This document shows positions 5,783 to 5,830 of a stretch of 5,830 nt of DNA, piece after piece. This DNA comes from TWA4 sp045121095 (GTDB lineage Bacteria; Bacillota; Clostridia; Lachnospirales; Lachnospiraceae). The notes below the pieces were generated by a model. It saw only the letters and a list, made by a program, of their open reading frames with translations. It did no database searches and had not been told where the DNA came from. The position numbers were made by a program, and so were the translations under genes. Each line of letters opens with the position of its first letter. Position 1 is the first letter of the stretch. Location: positions 1 through 5,830 of the forward strand of contig JBGVFN010000208.1 of assembly GCA_045121095.1 (NCBI GenBank). Reading direction: 5' to 3'.

Positions 5783-5830
5783 ATGACGGGCATGCCGTCA
5801 GTCTGTGGTGAAAGTCCACAAGGGGCGTAG
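5783..5830 (+). ncRNA. Possible start of a structured RNA element, truncated by the window
   Basis: Two compact hairpins follow the operon terminator directly: GACGG/CCGTC (5785-5789 with 5795-5799) and TGTGG/CCACA (5804-5808 with 5816-5820, loop TGAAAGT). They are joined by AGT and followed by AGGGGCGTAG at the edge. No reading frame explains them. From memory, the arrangement resembles the beginning of a HEARO (IscB omega RNA) element, which tends to insert just after ATGA; an ATGA stands at 5783-5786. The GGTGAAAGTCC core also occurs in group II intron domain I, but no GTGYG intron boundary is visible. The identity is uncertain. Confidence 0.3.

Noticed and set aside
5801..5830. Cobalamin riboswitch, suggested by GGTGAAAGTCC
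   Set aside because: The GGGAA segment expected before it and the CCCGCCACTG-type segment after it are not seen, although the window ends before the region could be fully judged.

Overview
The window looks like chromosomal DNA from a low-to-mid-GC Firmicute, most likely a gut Lachnospiraceae (Blautia/Ruminococcus-like). The support is indirect: AGGAGG-type ribosome binding sites, short AT-rich intergenic spaces, U-tailed hairpin terminators, a consensus sigma-A promoter, and a lobe-swapped substrate-binding lipoprotein of a kind I associate with that family. No tRNA, rRNA, CRISPR array, complete insertion sequence or phage gene is visible.

Layout from left to right. Positions 1-236 hold a possible tail of an upstream reading frame and a long inverted repeat that probably terminates it. 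A SMI1/KNR4 (SUKH) family protein follows at 237-815, with a weak terminator over its stop codon. The stretch 816-1115 has no gene but contains several hairpins and a pair of direct repeats, and may be the structured leader of the next gene. That gene (1116-1511) encodes a small acidic protein I do not recognise. A strong two-way terminator (1565-1623) separates it from a convergent, minus-strand lipoprotein gene (1691-2566). The lipoprotein is a solute-binding protein whose two half-domains are in reversed order.

The best understood part is the copper-efflux operon on the plus strand. A sigma-A promoter (2694-2722) is overlapped at its transcription start by a CsoR-type operator (2733-2749). 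It drives csoR (Cu(I)-sensing repressor) and, 18 bases later, copA (Cu(I)-exporting P1B-type ATPase, 876 residues). With low copper, CsoR should sit on the operator. Cu(I) bound by its Cys-His-Cys site should release it, and CopA then pumps Cu(I) out. CopA carries a metal-binding (HMA) domain at each end. The C-terminal one is CopZ-like and begins exactly at an internal ATG preceded by a perfect AGGAGG, so the operon may also make a free CopZ-type chaperone from inside the copA frame.

After copA comes a strong terminator (5746-5778). The last 50 bases fold into two tight hairpins followed by a GGGGCGTAG sequence cut off by the window edge. This looks like the beginning of a structured RNA element, possibly the 5' end of a HEARO/IscB-type omega RNA or part of a group II intron.
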